Positions 1 through 8,515 of a stretch of DNA of 64,000 nt are shown in pieces. The notes beneath the pieces were generated by a model, which was given only the letters and a program-made list of their open reading frames with translations, did no database searches and had not been told where the DNA came from. Location of the stretch: positions 3,130,501-3,194,500 of the forward strand of contig NZ_CP058350.1 in NCBI RefSeq assembly GCF_005860795.2. The letters run 5' to 3'. Source of the DNA: Peteryoungia desertarenae. Its GTDB lineage: Bacteria > Pseudomonadota > Alphaproteobacteria > Rhizobiales > Rhizobiaceae. A program made the position numbers and the translations under genes. Each line of letters starts with the position of its first letter. Within the stretch, counting starts at the first letter, position 1.

Positions 1-198
1 ACACTGGCCCGCAACCTGAACCTGTCGGTCGCTGCCGAAGGCGTTGAAAAGGCGTCCCAGTTTGATCGTCTTGCGGCGCTTGGCTGCAGCGAAATTCAGG
101 GGTTTCTGATATCAAAGCCAATGCCAATTGACGATTTGAACGCCTTCATCCAGCGAAACCAGGGGAGTCTGCGATCGCGGAGGACCGCGCAGGCCTGA
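1..198 (+). CDS. EAL-domain c-di-GMP phosphodiesterase, C-terminal fragment
   Basis: The window opens inside this gene; 65 codons remain before TGA at 196-198. The visible part carries the end of an EAL domain: the AEGVE strand near its start, then a LGC segment followed by QGFLISKPMP, which matches the conserved GxxxQGxxxxxPxP close of the (beta/alpha)8 barrel. EAL domains hydrolyse cyclic di-GMP to pGpG. A basic tail of about 15 residues follows. Whether an upstream GGDEF, sensor or membrane domain exists cannot be seen. The gene converges on degP, whose stop lies 38 bases away, and no terminator is obvious between them. Confidence 0.85.
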   Translation, partial: TLARNLNLSVAAEGVEKASQFDRLAALGCSEIQGFLISKPMPIDDLNAFIQRNQGSLRSRRTAQA

Positions 199-235
199 GG
201 TTGGGCACCGTGGCTCAACTCGCTCGACGCTTTGA

Positions 236-1786
236 CTATTCCAGCGGGACCGCAATCAGTCGAAGATCACCCTTCGCATCGGCGATCATCAGATAAGCGC
301 TACGCCGCCCCTCACCCTTAAGGGACGCAAGCGCCTCCGCGACTTCCTGCGGCGTCTTCAGGAACTCCTGTGACACCTCCACGATCACGTCACCGGCCTT
401 AAGGCCGCGCTCTTCGGCACGGGAACCCGGTAAAACCTTGCTGATCAATACACCTTCGACGCCATCGGCGATGTCATAACGTGTGCGCAACTCATCGGTC
501 AGGCTGGAAAGCTCGACGCCGATCAATCCCTCGCTCAGGGGCGCGCTTTCTGCGGTGTCGCTATCGGAACCGTCTGCCCCTCCCTGGTCACCATTCTCGC
601 TGCTGCCGAGTTCGTCGGCCGTTTCTCCGCCGTCGGCGGAGCTGCCATCTGCAGAAGCCACTTCTTCATCCTCAAGGCGACCAAGTGTCACCTGAACCGT
701 CTGCTCCTCGCCGTCACGCAGGATCACCACATCGAGAGGCGTGCCAATGGCACTTTCGGCAACAATACGTGTGAGGTCGCGCGTTTCATTGATCACCTTG
801 TTGTCGAACGAAAGGATGACGTCTCCAACTTCAATCGGCCCACTGGCAACAGGGCCCCCTTCCACAACACCGCTGATCATGGCACCACGCGCCCGATCCA
901 TGGCAAGGCTTTTGGCAATCTCATCGGTGACAGGCTGGATGCGCACGCCAAGCCAGCCACGCCGGGTTTCGCCAAATTCGACCAGCTGGTTGATGATGTT
1001 CTCAGCCAGTTCGGTCGGCACGGAGAAACCAATCCCGATCGATCCCCCGCTGGGTGAAATGATTGCCGTGTTGATCCCGATGACCTCGCCATTCATGTTG
1101 AACAGCGGACCGCCGGAATTGCCCTTGTTGATCGCGGCATCGGTCTGAATGAAGTTGTCATAGGGACCTGCGTTGATGTTGCGCCCACTGGCAGAGATGA
1201 TCCCGACCGAAACAGAACCGCCCAGACCAAAGGGATTGCCGATTGCCATGACCCAGTCGCCAATCCGCATCTTTCGCGAATCACCGAGTTTCACGGAAAC
1301 CAGCGGCTTGTCCGGCTCGACTTTCAGTACGGAGAGATCTGTCTTGGGATCGGTTCCGACGAGTGTGGCCTTGAGCTTCGTTCCATCGGAAAAAATGACC
1401 TCAATGTCATCGGCATTCTCGATGACATGATTGTTGGTCACGATGAAGCCGGCTGGGTCAATCACGAAGCCAGACCCGAGGGAATTCACGCGGTTCGAGC
1501 CACCACCGCCCTCGCGATTCTGATAGAAATCTTCGAAAAGATCTTCGAACGGGGACCCCTCCGGCACCCGTGGCAGAGGACCTCGCCCTTCCTCTCTCAC
1601 ATTCTGGGAGGTGGAGATGTTGACAACCGCACCAAGCAGACCGGCTGCGAGGTCAGCCACGGATTCAGGGCCATTGGGGGTCTGCGCCTGAGCAACAGGG
1701 ATGTTTGCGAAGGTACCGACAGCGAGACAAGTGCCCACCAGAAGAGCCGGCAGAATCATTCGCGAAGCACGGGTTTTCTGGGTCAT
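236..1786 (-). CDS. degP: Do/DegP-family periplasmic serine protease
   Basis: 516-residue HtrA-type protease-chaperone acting on misfolded envelope proteins. Residues 1-35 form a signal peptide ending near AQA. The trypsin-like domain carries the triad H120 (TNNHVIE), D150 (KTDLSV) and S224 (GNSGGP). Two PDZ domains follow, at about 280-365 and 430-505, separated by an acidic Ser/Asp/Gly linker. I chose the ATG at 1786, not the longer reading to 1846, because GAGGA sits about 7 bases before it and the signal peptide then starts correctly. It is last in the run hflK-hflC-DUF2065-degP, so it is probably cotranscribed with the FtsH-modulating proteins: a membrane protein quality-control operon. 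Confidence 0.93.
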   Translation of the reverse strand: MTQKTRASRMILPALLVGTCLAVGTFANIPVAQAQTPNGPESVADLAAGLLGAVVNISTSQNVREEGRGPLPRVPEGSPFEDLFEDFYQNREGGGGSNRVNSLGSGFVIDPAGFIVTNNHVIENADDIEVIFSDGTKLKATLVGTDPKTDLSVLKVEPDKPLVSVKLGDSRKMRIGDWVMAIGNPFGLGGSVSVGIISASGRNINAGPYDNFIQTDAAINKGNSGGPLFNMNGEVIGINTAIISPSGGSIGIGFSVPTELAENIINQLVEFGETRRGWLGVRIQPVTDEIAKSLAMDRARGAMISGVVEGGPVASGPIEVGDVILSFDNKVINETRDLTRIVAESAIGTPLDVVILRDGEEQTVQVTLGRLEDEEVASADGSSADGGETADELGSSENGDQGGADGSDSDTAESAPLSEGLIGVELSSLTDELRTRYDIADGVEGVLISKVLPGSRAEERGLKAGDVIVEVSQEFLKTPQEVAEALASLKGEGRRSAYLMIADAKGDLRLIAVPLE

Positions 1787-1902
1787 CGGCGATCCTCGTG
1801 AGAACATTGTGGTGGTGACAGAAAGGAACATAGGACGGAAGAGCAAAAGGGGAAATCACAATTCCCTGAAAATCCCTGCCGAAATTATCCGACAAAAGAA
1901 TG

Positions 1903-2088
1903 TCAGCCTCTCACCATCCACACCAGGAAAACCCCGGCAGCAACTGCAACCAGGCCAGAAAGACGTAGCTGTCCTTCTGACAAAAAGGGCAGCATTTGCG
2001 CCATTTTCACAATGAAACGAGGGGCCAGTGCGTACACCAGCCCCTCGATGATCAGGAAAAAAGCAATTCCTGTCAGGACGTCAGACAT
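1903..2088 (-). CDS. DUF2065 small membrane protein
   Basis: 61 residues with two hydrophobic segments (about 4-24 and 41-58) joined by a short basic loop, matching the DUF2065 family of tiny inner-membrane proteins. It starts 6 bases after the hflC stop and precedes degP. Genes of this family are commonly found with hflK/hflC, which suggests a role with the FtsH-HflKC complex, but no biochemical function is known to me. The 116 bases between its stop and the degP ATG could carry a separate degP promoter. Confidence 0.85.
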   Translation of the reverse strand: MSDVLTGIAFFLIIEGLVYALAPRFIVKMAQMLPFLSEGQLRLSGLVAVAAGVFLVWMVRG

Positions 2089-2094
2089 TCGGCA

Positions 2095-3054
2095 TCAATT
2101 GCCGGCAGGCGGCACCATACCGGCAGCGGGTGGAGCCACGGGCGTTCCCTGCGATGTCGGATTGCCAACGCCACCAGTTCCCGTTCCGCTGTTGAAGAAG
2201 CGGAAGAAGTCGCTGTCGGGCGACAAGACCATCGTGGTGCCGTTGTCGCTGAGCGAACCTGCATAGGCCTGCATCGAGCGATAGAACTCGAAGAAGGCCG
2301 GATCGCGCTGAAAGGCTTCAGCGAAGACACGGTTGCGTTCCGCATCGCCTTCACCGCGCAGGATTTCGGCATCACGTTGTGCTTCGGCCTGAAGCTCGAC
2401 AACCTGACGGTCCGCGATCGCGCGCCGGCGCTGGCCTTCTTCGTTACCACGAGCGCGGATCAGTTCGGCTTCGGCCAGACGTTCGGCCTTCATACGCTCG
2501 AAGGTCTGCTGCGAGACTTCCTGCGTCAGATCCGTCCGACGGATGCGGACGTCACGAATGTCGAGGCCAAGCGTCTCTGCTGCCGTTTGCAGGTCAGCGC
2601 GAACCTCCTGCATCATCGACGAACGTTCGTCGGAAAGAGCCGCATCGAAGTTGCGCAGACCGTAGACCCGGCGGAGAGCCGCATCAAGACGGGTGCGCAG
2701 ACGCGATTCAGCAGCACCCCGGTCACCCGACACCGTCTCCCGGAAGAGACGCGGATTCGAGATGCGATAGACGACAAAGGCGTCGACCTCGTAGAAGGCA
2801 CCACCGCGCACCTGCACACGAATGTCATCGAGATCGAAGCGAAGCGCACGGTCTTCGACATACTGAACACGATCGGCATCCATGAAGGCGAAAGGCAGCT
2901 TGAAGTAGATGCCCGGCTCCGTCTTCACGTCCTGGATCTGACCGAAGCGGACGACAATGGCCTGTTCACGCTCGTTCACCACGAATATCGATGAATAGCC
3001 AACGATCAGGAGAACGCCCAAGGCGACCAGAAAATAGGGCAAACGATTTGACAT
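2095..3054 (-). CDS. hflC: HflC, modulator of FtsH protease
   Basis: 319-residue SPFH/prohibitin-family protein. One N-terminal transmembrane segment (about 5-22) is followed by the periplasmic SPFH domain and a long charged helix rich in Glu, Arg and Ala (about 200-260), then a Pro/Gly-rich tail. HflC forms a large cage with HflK around the membrane protease FtsH and restrains its access to membrane substrates. The start is the ATG at 3054, one base after the hflK stop; this gives the family N-terminus MSNRLPYFL, whereas the longer reading to 3090 runs into hflK. Translation is probably coupled to hflK. Confidence 0.95.
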   Translation of the reverse strand: MSNRLPYFLVALGVLLIVGYSSIFVVNEREQAIVVRFGQIQDVKTEPGIYFKLPFAFMDADRVQYVEDRALRFDLDDIRVQVRGGAFYEVDAFVVYRISNPRLFRETVSGDRGAAESRLRTRLDAALRRVYGLRNFDAALSDERSSMMQEVRADLQTAAETLGLDIRDVRIRRTDLTQEVSQQTFERMKAERLAEAELIRARGNEEGQRRRAIADRQVVELQAEAQRDAEILRGEGDAERNRVFAEAFQRDPAFFEFYRSMQAYAGSLSDNGTTMVLSPDSDFFRFFNSGTGTGGVGNPTSQGTPVAPPAAGMVPPAGN

Positions 3055-3055
3055 G

Positions 3056-4159
3056 TCAGTTGCTCCCCGTGTTCTGGCGGTTGATTTCATTCAGCGGAAG
3101 ATAGGGTACGACACCCTGATCGCCGTCGATGATGACCTTGCGGGAATTTCTCAGGACCTGCTCCATGGTTTCCAGATAAAGGCGCTGGCGGGTAACGTCC
3201 GGAGCCTTGCTGTATTCGTCATAGATCGAAATGAAGCGCTGGGCTTCACCTTCTGCTTCTTTCACGACACGATCCTTGTAGGCCGCTGCCTCTTCGCGGA
3301 TCTGAGCCGCCTGACCTCGGGCCTGACCGAGACGCTGGTTCGCATACTGGTTGGCTTCTTCGACAAAACGGTCTTCATCCTGCTCGGCGCGCTGCACTTC
3401 TTCGAAGGCATCCGCCACTTCACGCGGAGGTGCGGCGTCTTCGATTGGAACGGCGTTGATCGCGATGCCGGCACCATAGGCATCCATGGTGCCCTGAATG
3501 ATGTCGCGCACTTCGCTGGAAATCTGTTCACGATTGTCGCGGAAGACATCCTGTGCCGGACGACGACCGACAACTTCACGCATCGCACTCTCGGCGACCT
3601 GCTGCAGCGTATCCGTCGGATTGTCCAGCTGGAAAAGATAGGCTGCCGGATCGGTTACGGTATAGAGCACCGAAAACTGAACGTTGACGATGTTCTGGTC
3701 ACCCGACAGCATCAGGCCTTCAGATGCACCCGAACCGCGACCGCCGCCGATATTTTGCTGCTGTTCTGTAACCTTGACGATTTCGACAGTCTCAATCGGC
3801 CAGATGTGGAAATGCAGGCCTGGCATTGAAACTTCGTCCTTCGGCTTCCCGAAGCGCAGTTCGACGCCGCGCTCATCCGGCTGAACGGTGTAGATCGACT
3901 GCACCACCCAGAAAACCGCAAGCACAAGTCCGATGACAATAAAGGCGCCGCCATTGATCCCGCCCGGCATCACATTCTTCAAGCGGTCCTGACCGCGACG
4001 AATGAGATCCTCCAGGTCGGGTGGCGTTCCATTGCCACCGCCACCACCGCCGCCACGCGGACGGTTTGGTCCCTGCCCCCAGGGACCCTGATTATTTCCA
4101 CCGCCGCCGCCGCCGCCCCAAGGACCGCCGCCGCCGCCGTTTTGATTGCTCCAGGGCAT
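3056..4159 (-). CDS. hflK: HflK, modulator of FtsH protease
   Basis: 367-residue partner of HflC. The N-terminus is typical of HflK: a cytoplasmic tail very rich in Gly, Asn and Pro (about 1-60), then a transmembrane segment near 85-105, the SPFH domain and a coiled-coil region rich in Glu, Arg and Gln. I chose the ATG at 4159 because GAGGT lies 5-6 bases upstream; the longer form to 4204 adds 15 residues atypical of the family. It is first in the operon with hflC, DUF2065 and degP. The 149 bases to folA upstream hold no gene and could hold the operon promoter. Confidence 0.95.
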   Translation of the reverse strand: MPWSNQNGGGGGPWGGGGGGGNNQGPWGQGPNRPRGGGGGGGNGTPPDLEDLIRRGQDRLKNVMPGGINGGAFIVIGLVLAVFWVVQSIYTVQPDERGVELRFGKPKDEVSMPGLHFHIWPIETVEIVKVTEQQQNIGGGRGSGASEGLMLSGDQNIVNVQFSVLYTVTDPAAYLFQLDNPTDTLQQVAESAMREVVGRRPAQDVFRDNREQISSEVRDIIQGTMDAYGAGIAINAVPIEDAAPPREVADAFEEVQRAEQDEDRFVEEANQYANQRLGQARGQAAQIREEAAAYKDRVVKEAEGEAQRFISIYDEYSKAPDVTRQRLYLETMEQVLRNSRKVIIDGDQGVVPYLPLNEINRQNTGSN

Positions 4160-4308
4160 CAATACCTCTTCAAATGTGAACCGCTCCCAGTCTTTCGCAG
4201 GCATGGTCTCACATGGAACCGCAAAAGTCTGCGAAGGTTATAGGTATCGCCGCGACCGCTTTCAACGTAAGCGGGCTAACTTCTTTGCGAGTTAAGGCAA
4301 ATAGTCTC

Positions 4309-4833
4309 TTAGGAAGCCGTTCTGCGACGGTATACCGCGTATCGCGTCGGGTAATTGTCTTTTTCGCCGGCAGGAACTGCGCTTTCCTCGACCTTCTCGA
4401 ATAAGGACGGATCAATCTGCGGAAAATAAGTATCACCCGCGATGTCAGCCTCTACATGCGTCACATGCAAAAGATCGGCCTGATCGAAAGCCTGGCGATA
4501 GATTTCGCCCCCGCCGATGATGCAGATTTCATCGGCTCCACTGTCCGCAGCAAGACGTTTTGCCAGCTCAAGCCCCGACGAAAGGTCTCGAACGGTCTGC
4601 ACGCCTGGCAAATCATAGCTGGCGGTTCGGCTGATAATGACATGGGGACGACCGGGAAGAGGACGCGAGCCAAAGGATTCGAAAGTCTTTCTCCCGAGCA
4701 GCAGAGGCTTACCCATGGTCAGCGCCTTGAAGCGCTTCAGATCAGTCGACAGTTTCCACGGCATGTCACCTTCACGCCCGATCACGCCATTTCGGGCGAC
4801 AGCTACGACCATGACGATGGGGATATCAGCCAA
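4309..4833 (-). CDS. folA: Dihydrofolate reductase (TTG start)
   Basis: 174 residues; NADPH-dependent reduction of dihydrofolate to tetrahydrofolate. Hallmarks are AVARNGVIGREGDMPW near the N-terminus, the catalytic acid D31 in KLSTDL, and the cofactor-binding GRKTFES and GGGEIYRQA segments. The start codon is TTG at 4833, preceded by AAGGA about 7 bases upstream; a nearby ATG at 4838 is out of frame. It follows thyA after 71 bases on the same strand. The pairing is biochemically sensible, since thymidylate synthase converts methylene-THF to DHF and FolA restores THF. Confidence 0.95.
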   Translation of the reverse strand: MADIPIVMVVAVARNGVIGREGDMPWKLSTDLKRFKALTMGKPLLLGRKTFESFGSRPLPGRPHVIISRTASYDLPGVQTVRDLSSGLELAKRLAADSGADEICIIGGGEIYRQAFDQADLLHVTHVEADIAGDTYFPQIDPSLFEKVEESAVPAGEKDNYPTRYAVYRRRTAS

Positions 4834-4904
4834 TGCATTGTCCTTTTCTCAACGTGTGTCAAAGCTCCGGAGGCGTGATTGGTTCCACCGTCATCCGACC
4901 GTCC

Positions 4905-5699
4905 TCAAACGGCAATCGGTGCCGGTATGCTCGGGTCGGCCTCATAGCCTTGCAGCGAGAAATCCTCGAAACGGAAAGCAAAAATGTCGCGCACATCCGG
5001 ATTAAGCTGCATCATGGGCAGCTTCTTCGGGGTCCGCGTCAATTGCAATTTCGCCTGTTCGAAATGATTGGCATAGAGATGCGCATCGCCGAGTGTGTGC
5101 ACAAAGTCGCCGGGCTCAAGGTCGCAGACTTGAGCCACCATCAACGTTAAGAGAGCATAGGACGCGATGTTGAAGGGCACGCCCAGAAAAATATCTGCTG
5201 ATCGCTGATAGAGCTGGCATGAAAGCTTGCCATCGGCGACGTAGAACTGGAAAAGGCAGTGACATGGCGGCAGCGCCATATCGTCCACTTCCGCCGGGTT
5301 CCAGGCAGAAACGATATGACGCCGGGAATTCGGATTCTTGCGAATACCCTCGATCAGATTGCTGATCTGGTCGATAGGCCCTCCGTCTGGCGTCGGCCAT
5401 GAACGCCATTGCGCACCATAGACGGGACCCAGTTCGCCATTTTCGTCTGCCCACTCGTCCCAGATGCTGACGCCGTTTTCCTTGAGATAGCGGATATTGG
5501 TGTCGCCCTTCAGGAACCAGAGAAGTTCATGAATGATCGAGCGCAGATGCAGCTTCTTGGTCGTCGTGACAGGAAAACCATCAGCAAGATTGAAGCGCAT
5601 CTGGTAGCCAAACACGCTTCTCGTCCCGGTCCCGGTCCTGTCGCCCCGGTCAGTGCCTGTTTCGAGCACGTGACTGAGAAGCTCATGATATTGCTGCAT
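4905..5699 (-). CDS. thyA: Thymidylate synthase
   Basis: 264 residues, the same length as the E. coli enzyme. It converts dUMP plus methylene-tetrahydrofolate to dTMP and dihydrofolate. The catalytic cysteine is in the [12 protein letters not shown] motif, followed by the nucleotide-binding segment with [17 protein letters not shown]. The N-terminus [15 protein letters not shown] and the [11 protein letters not shown] loop are canonical. It lies just upstream of folA on the same strand and probably shares its transcript. Confidence 0.97.
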   Translation of the reverse strand: MQQYHELLSHVLETGTDRGDRTGTGTRSVFGYQMRFNLADGFPVTTTKKLHLRSIIHELLWFLKGDTNIRYLKENGVSIWDEWADENGELGPVYGAQWRSWPTPDGGPIDQISNLIEGIRKNPNSRRHIVSAWNPAEVDDMALPPCHCLFQFYVADGKLSCQLYQRSADIFLGVPFNIASYALLTLMVAQVCDLEPGDFVHTLGDAHLYANHFEQAKLQLTRTPKKLPMMQLNPDVRDIFAFRFEDFSLQGYEADPSIPAPIAV

Positions 5700-5792
5700 G
5701 ATCTCACCACCGATTCTTAGATGAGACCATGTTAGCCCGCGGCCACGCCGGGACCAAGCCGCAAAGCCGACCCGTCAGAGACCGTCCCCACC

Positions 5793-6101
5793 TTAAAGTG
5801 AGGAGAGCTTGCCCAGTTCCTTGGCGACTAGATAGTAGAACGTCACACGGGACTTGGTACGGTCCCCGGACATTGCGGCACAAGTCGCGTCGATCGCCTT
5901 GTCGGCAGCGTCACCATCAATGCCAAGCTTCTTGCCGCACCATTTTTCCTTGACGCGGGCAAGTTCTGACGGATCGGAGCAGGACACCATGGACGAATCC
6001 CGGTTGCGCAACGCAATCCCCAGATGACGGACGATCTTCCCCACGATCGCCTCATCCGCATTCGCATCATATTTCTTCACATCGGCAACGTAATCCGTCA
6101 T
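5793..6101 (-). CDS. DUF2853 family protein
   Basis: 102-residue cytoplasmic protein with no signal peptide or membrane segment. The opening DYVADVKKYDANADE, the central VRHLGIALRNRDSSMVSCSDP and the tail with FYYLVAKELGKL match the DUF2853 family, which is widespread in proteobacteria and Bacteroidetes and has no established function. Lysine is frequent. It lies between thyA and the tmRNA gene and is transcribed away from the latter. The roughly 200 bases upstream contain the tmRNA promoter region. Confidence 0.85.
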   Translation of the reverse strand: MTDYVADVKKYDANADEAIVGKIVRHLGIALRNRDSSMVSCSDPSELARVKEKWCGKKLGIDGDAADKAIDATCAAMSGDRTKSRVTFYYLVAKELGKLSSL

Positions 6102-6302
6102 GCGACCCCTCCAGTGATCAAGTTTCTCTGATTTATTCTAAATTAGAGATGTACCAGCTACAGGCGATAGGTCAAGGCAAGTCCGAAAGGCAGAAACTCC
6201 CGCCAAGCCGACAGACTTCGAGGTCTGGCTGAAATCAGCAGGCAATATCCGCTTTCCATCATCAGGCTCTTTTCATCACCGTCAGGAACACCTATATGAG
6301 AC

Positions 6303-6645
6303 GTGTCGGGTTTCGGCTCGACTATGGCAATAAACGGTCGATGAAATAAACCTATTGGACCCGGGGGCGGTACCCGGCGCCTCCACCAAAAACCGGTCGG
6401 CAGACAGGATGCTGGACCGGCTTTTGATGGGGGCGAAATAGGATCGACAAGGGTGTAAAGATCGAACTTTTGCCCGGCATGATACCGCCGTTATCGGGTC
6501 ACAAGTGTAGTTGCAAACGACAACAACGCTAAGGGTTACGCTCTCGCTGCCTAATGGCGGTGCGGGAAACCCGACCTAAGTCCTCCAGGTTAGCCCCTTG
6601 AGGCGGGGTCCGAAGGCACCTGGCAACAGAAGCCTTCACCTTCCC
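6303..6645 (+). ncRNA. ssrA: tmRNA, circularly permuted two-piece form
   Basis: The acceptor piece comes first and ends in CGCCTCC-A-CCA at 6378-6388. An intervening hairpin (6389-6428, CCGGTC paired with GACCGG) is then removed, and the coding piece begins GGGGGCG at 6429, which pairs perfectly (one G-U) with the acceptor 3' strand. This is the permuted arrangement known from alphaproteobacteria. The coding piece contains the tag frame at 6513-6554 and a downstream pseudoknot-like region with GCCCC/GGGGT and AGGT/ACCT complementarity. tmRNA with SmpB rescues stalled ribosomes. The outer 5' and 3' boundaries are estimates; the internal landmarks are exact. Confidence 0.93.
6513..6554 (+). other. 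tmRNA proteolysis-tag reading frame
   Basis: Within the tmRNA coding piece, the frame from GCA at 6513 to TAA at 6552-6554 encodes ANDNNAKGYALAA. The AND start is the SspB-binding side and the LAA end is the ClpX-binding side. From memory the Agrobacterium tag is ANDNNAKEYALAA; the difference here would be Gly for Glu in the middle. Confidence 0.92.
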
Positions 6646-6801
6646 TTCATGCTTGTCCGTTTCATGGTGCTTGCTCTGCTACCGCATCGAAATCAAATGG
6701 TGTAATCTATAGCGACGAGACTCGCGTTTCGGGGTTCCCCGCTGCACGAGGCCATGGCATATAGCCGTCGTTTGCGGCTGGACAAGGAAAGACAGGATCT
6801 G

Positions 6802-7305
6802 ATGGGGCACGACCATATTCGCTACGACATTCTCGCTCAGGATGCCCTGCGCGGTGTCATTCGCAAGGTATTGTCAGAAGTCGCAGCGACGGGTCGGCTT
6901 CCCGGTGACCATCATTTCTTCATCACCTTTCTGACGGGCGCGCCCGGCGTTCGCATATCCCAGCAACTGAAGGCGAAATATGCCGAGCAGATGACCATTG
7001 TCATCCAGCACCAATTCTGGGACCTGAAGGTCAGCGAAAGCCAGTTTGAAATTGGCCTTTCCTTTTCGGACACGCCGGAAAAGCTCGTTATACCCTTCAA
7101 CGCAATACGCGGTTTCTACGATCCGTCGGTGAACTTCGAATTGGAGTTTGATGTTCCTCTCGTCGAAGAACAGGAGGACAGCGCCGAGATCACCGCCTAT
7201 CCGGTGGACGCAACGGCGCAACCAACCGAAGAAGGCGAAGCCAAGACCGATGAAAAGAAGGAAGGCTCCGTCGTGTCGCTCGACGCGTTTCGCAAGAAGC
7301 ACTGA
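6802..7305 (+). CDS. sspB: SspB-type adaptor for ClpXP
   Basis: 167 residues. The first 120 or so form the SspB fold (HIRYDILAQDALRGV, DHHFFITFLTGAPGVRIS, MTIVIQHQFWDLKV, IPFNAIRGFYDP). The rest is an acidic, low-complexity linker ending in the short motif SVVSLDAFRKKH, which matches the ClpX-docking tail of this family. SspB binds ssrA-tagged proteins and delivers them to ClpXP. I chose the ATG at 6802, giving the family N-terminus MGHDHIRYD; the reading from 6754 adds 16 basic residues. It lies directly downstream of the tmRNA gene that makes the tag it recognises. Confidence 0.93.
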   Translation: MGHDHIRYDILAQDALRGVIRKVLSEVAATGRLPGDHHFFITFLTGAPGVRISQQLKAKYAEQMTIVIQHQFWDLKVSESQFEIGLSFSDTPEKLVIPFNAIRGFYDPSVNFELEFDVPLVEEQEDSAEITAYPVDATAQPTEEGEAKTDEKKEGSVVSLDAFRKKH

Positions 7306-7355
7306 ATTTTCGACGGGGCGCCGAAATCTGGCCCTGCATGGATGAGGACAGCTTC

Positions 7356-7547
7356 ATGACTGCCGATGTCATCAATCTTCGACAGTTCCGTAAAGCCAAG
7401 GCGCGCTCCGTGAAGGAGTCACAAGCGGATCAGAACCGTGCCCTGCACGGTCGTACAAAGGCTGAGAAGAAGCTCACCGAAGCCTTGCGGCAAAAAGCAG
7501 ACAAGCAACACGAACAAGGCCGGCTGGACAGGAAGGATCCCGACTAG
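7356..7547 (+). CDS. DUF4169 family protein
   Basis: 63 residues, highly charged and probably helical. DVINLRQFRKAKAR followed by QNRALHGRTKAEKK matches DUF4169, a small alphaproteobacterial family without known function. The start is the ATG at 7356, with GAGGA about 8 bases before it; a start at 7338 would add six residues. It follows sspB after 50 bases and precedes the ribbon-helix-helix gene, so the three are likely cotranscribed. Confidence 0.8.
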   Translation: MTADVINLRQFRKAKARSVKESQADQNRALHGRTKAEKKLTEALRQKADKQHEQGRLDRKDPD

Positions 7548-7625
7548 AGCTGGAGAAATTCATATTTTCAATGGATTGGACAAGAAACCTCAACCAGTTC
7601 ATCAACACGCCGGAGCAGTGGGACA

Positions 7626-7910
7626 ATGATACGAAAGCATTCGATCACGCTCCATGGTCACCGAACAAGCTTCTCGCTGGAAGAACCCTTTCTTGAAGAG
7701 CTTCGCCAGATGGCCGAGCGGCGACAGATGTCGCTTGCCGCATTGATCGCAGAAGTGGATTCTCATCGGGGCACGACGGCCAACCTTTCCTCGGCACTTC
7801 GCCTGCATGTTTATGCTGACCTCAAGGCGAAGGTAGCGTCAGCGCCGACCGATACAGCCAAGGCCAATATCGAGCCCAGTTCACGCCGGGAGGATCTTCG
7901 AAACGATTGA
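7626..7910 (+). CDS. Ribbon-helix-helix protein (RHH_4 type)
   Basis: 94 residues. The RHH core runs from the beta strand RKHSITLHGHRTSFSLE through LEELRQMAERRQMSLAALIAEVD to NLSSALRLHVYADLKA, matching PF13467. Such domains usually bind DNA as dimers, so an autoregulator or small transcription factor is plausible; the target is unknown. A GGAG lies about 10 bases before the ATG. A different ORF from the ATG at 7571 overlaps the first third of this gene in another frame and is judged spurious. Confidence 0.82.
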   Translation: MIRKHSITLHGHRTSFSLEEPFLEELRQMAERRQMSLAALIAEVDSHRGTTANLSSALRLHVYADLKAKVASAPTDTAKANIEPSSRREDLRND

Positions 7911-8024
7911 GGCGGGCGGCAGCGTTTCCCGGCGATGAAGAACAGTGTCATGGGTAATCGCGGCCTAGCCGCTCGCTTTAGACAAAGAGGCCTGGTCCGC
8001 AGCAGCCATTTCGCAGAACCGACA

Positions 8025-8462
8025 CTAGCCCGGCAGTTCGTCCACCCTTGGAATCTCCTCGCAAAGCCCATCCCATTCGGCTCGGCTTGCGTAGCAGATG
8101 TGCGCGCTCGGCTGGATGTCGATCATGCTGTCCATGCTTCCAGCAGGCACGACAACCATGCTTCCCTCTGACTGAACACTTGGAACAGCAGACCCGCATT
8201 GGGTGCAGAAGCTTTTTTCATGACGCGTCCCCGGAATCCGGTATGTCCGGATGCTGTCGAGACTAGAAATCCAGTTCAGGGTCGCCGTCGAAGAAAACAG
8301 ATTGGCTGCATAGGCAGACCCCGTGTCCTTGCGGCAGCGTTTGCAATGGCAAAGGAAAAAACTCTCAAACTTGCCCGAAATCTCAAATTGAACGGCGCCG
8401 CACAGACAGGAGCCGCCTTTCGCGGGTTTCATCATACTCTTCTCTGTTTCATTCTCATTCAT
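8025..8462 (-). CDS. GFA-family (Mss4-fold) zinc protein
   Basis: 145 residues. Cysteines in CLCGAVQFEI, FLCHCKRCRKDTGSAYAANLF and FCTQCGSAVP match the zinc sites of the GFA family (glutathione-dependent formaldehyde-activating enzyme and CENP-V relatives). A catalytic role in formaldehyde-glutathione adduct formation is family folklore and not safe to assign here. The start is uncertain: the ATG at 8462 has a weak ribosome site, while the M9/M10 pair, preceded by an AGAGAAGAG stretch, could be used instead. It lies 53 bases downstream of the AsmA-like gene on the same strand. Confidence 0.82.
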   Translation of the reverse strand: MNENETEKSMMKPAKGGSCLCGAVQFEISGKFESFFLCHCKRCRKDTGSAYAANLFSSTATLNWISSLDSIRTYRIPGTRHEKSFCTQCGSAVPSVQSEGSMVVVPAGSMDSMIDIQPSAHICYASRAEWDGLCEEIPRVDELPG

Positions 8463-8515
8463 TTACACCAATGAGCGCACGGTCGCTGTAACCGGTGAGG
8501 TCACAGCCGATGTCT

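Noticed and set aside
1996..2994. 332-codon plus-strand ORF
   Set aside because: Antisense to hflC, which has clear family motifs and operon context.
4021..4140. Run of GCC/CCG repeats as a microsatellite or regulatory repeat
   Set aside because: It encodes the Gly-rich N-terminal tail typical of HflK, so coding explains it.
6726..6746. GC-rich CGGGG/CCCCG hairpin between tmRNA and sspB as the tmRNA terminator
   Set aside because: It lies about 80 bases past the likely tmRNA end and has no T-run; the tmRNA 3' boundary stays undetermined.
7571..7696. 41-codon ORF starting at ATG 7571
   Set aside because: It overlaps the first third of the ribbon-helix-helix gene in another frame, and the latter has a family match and a GGAG site.
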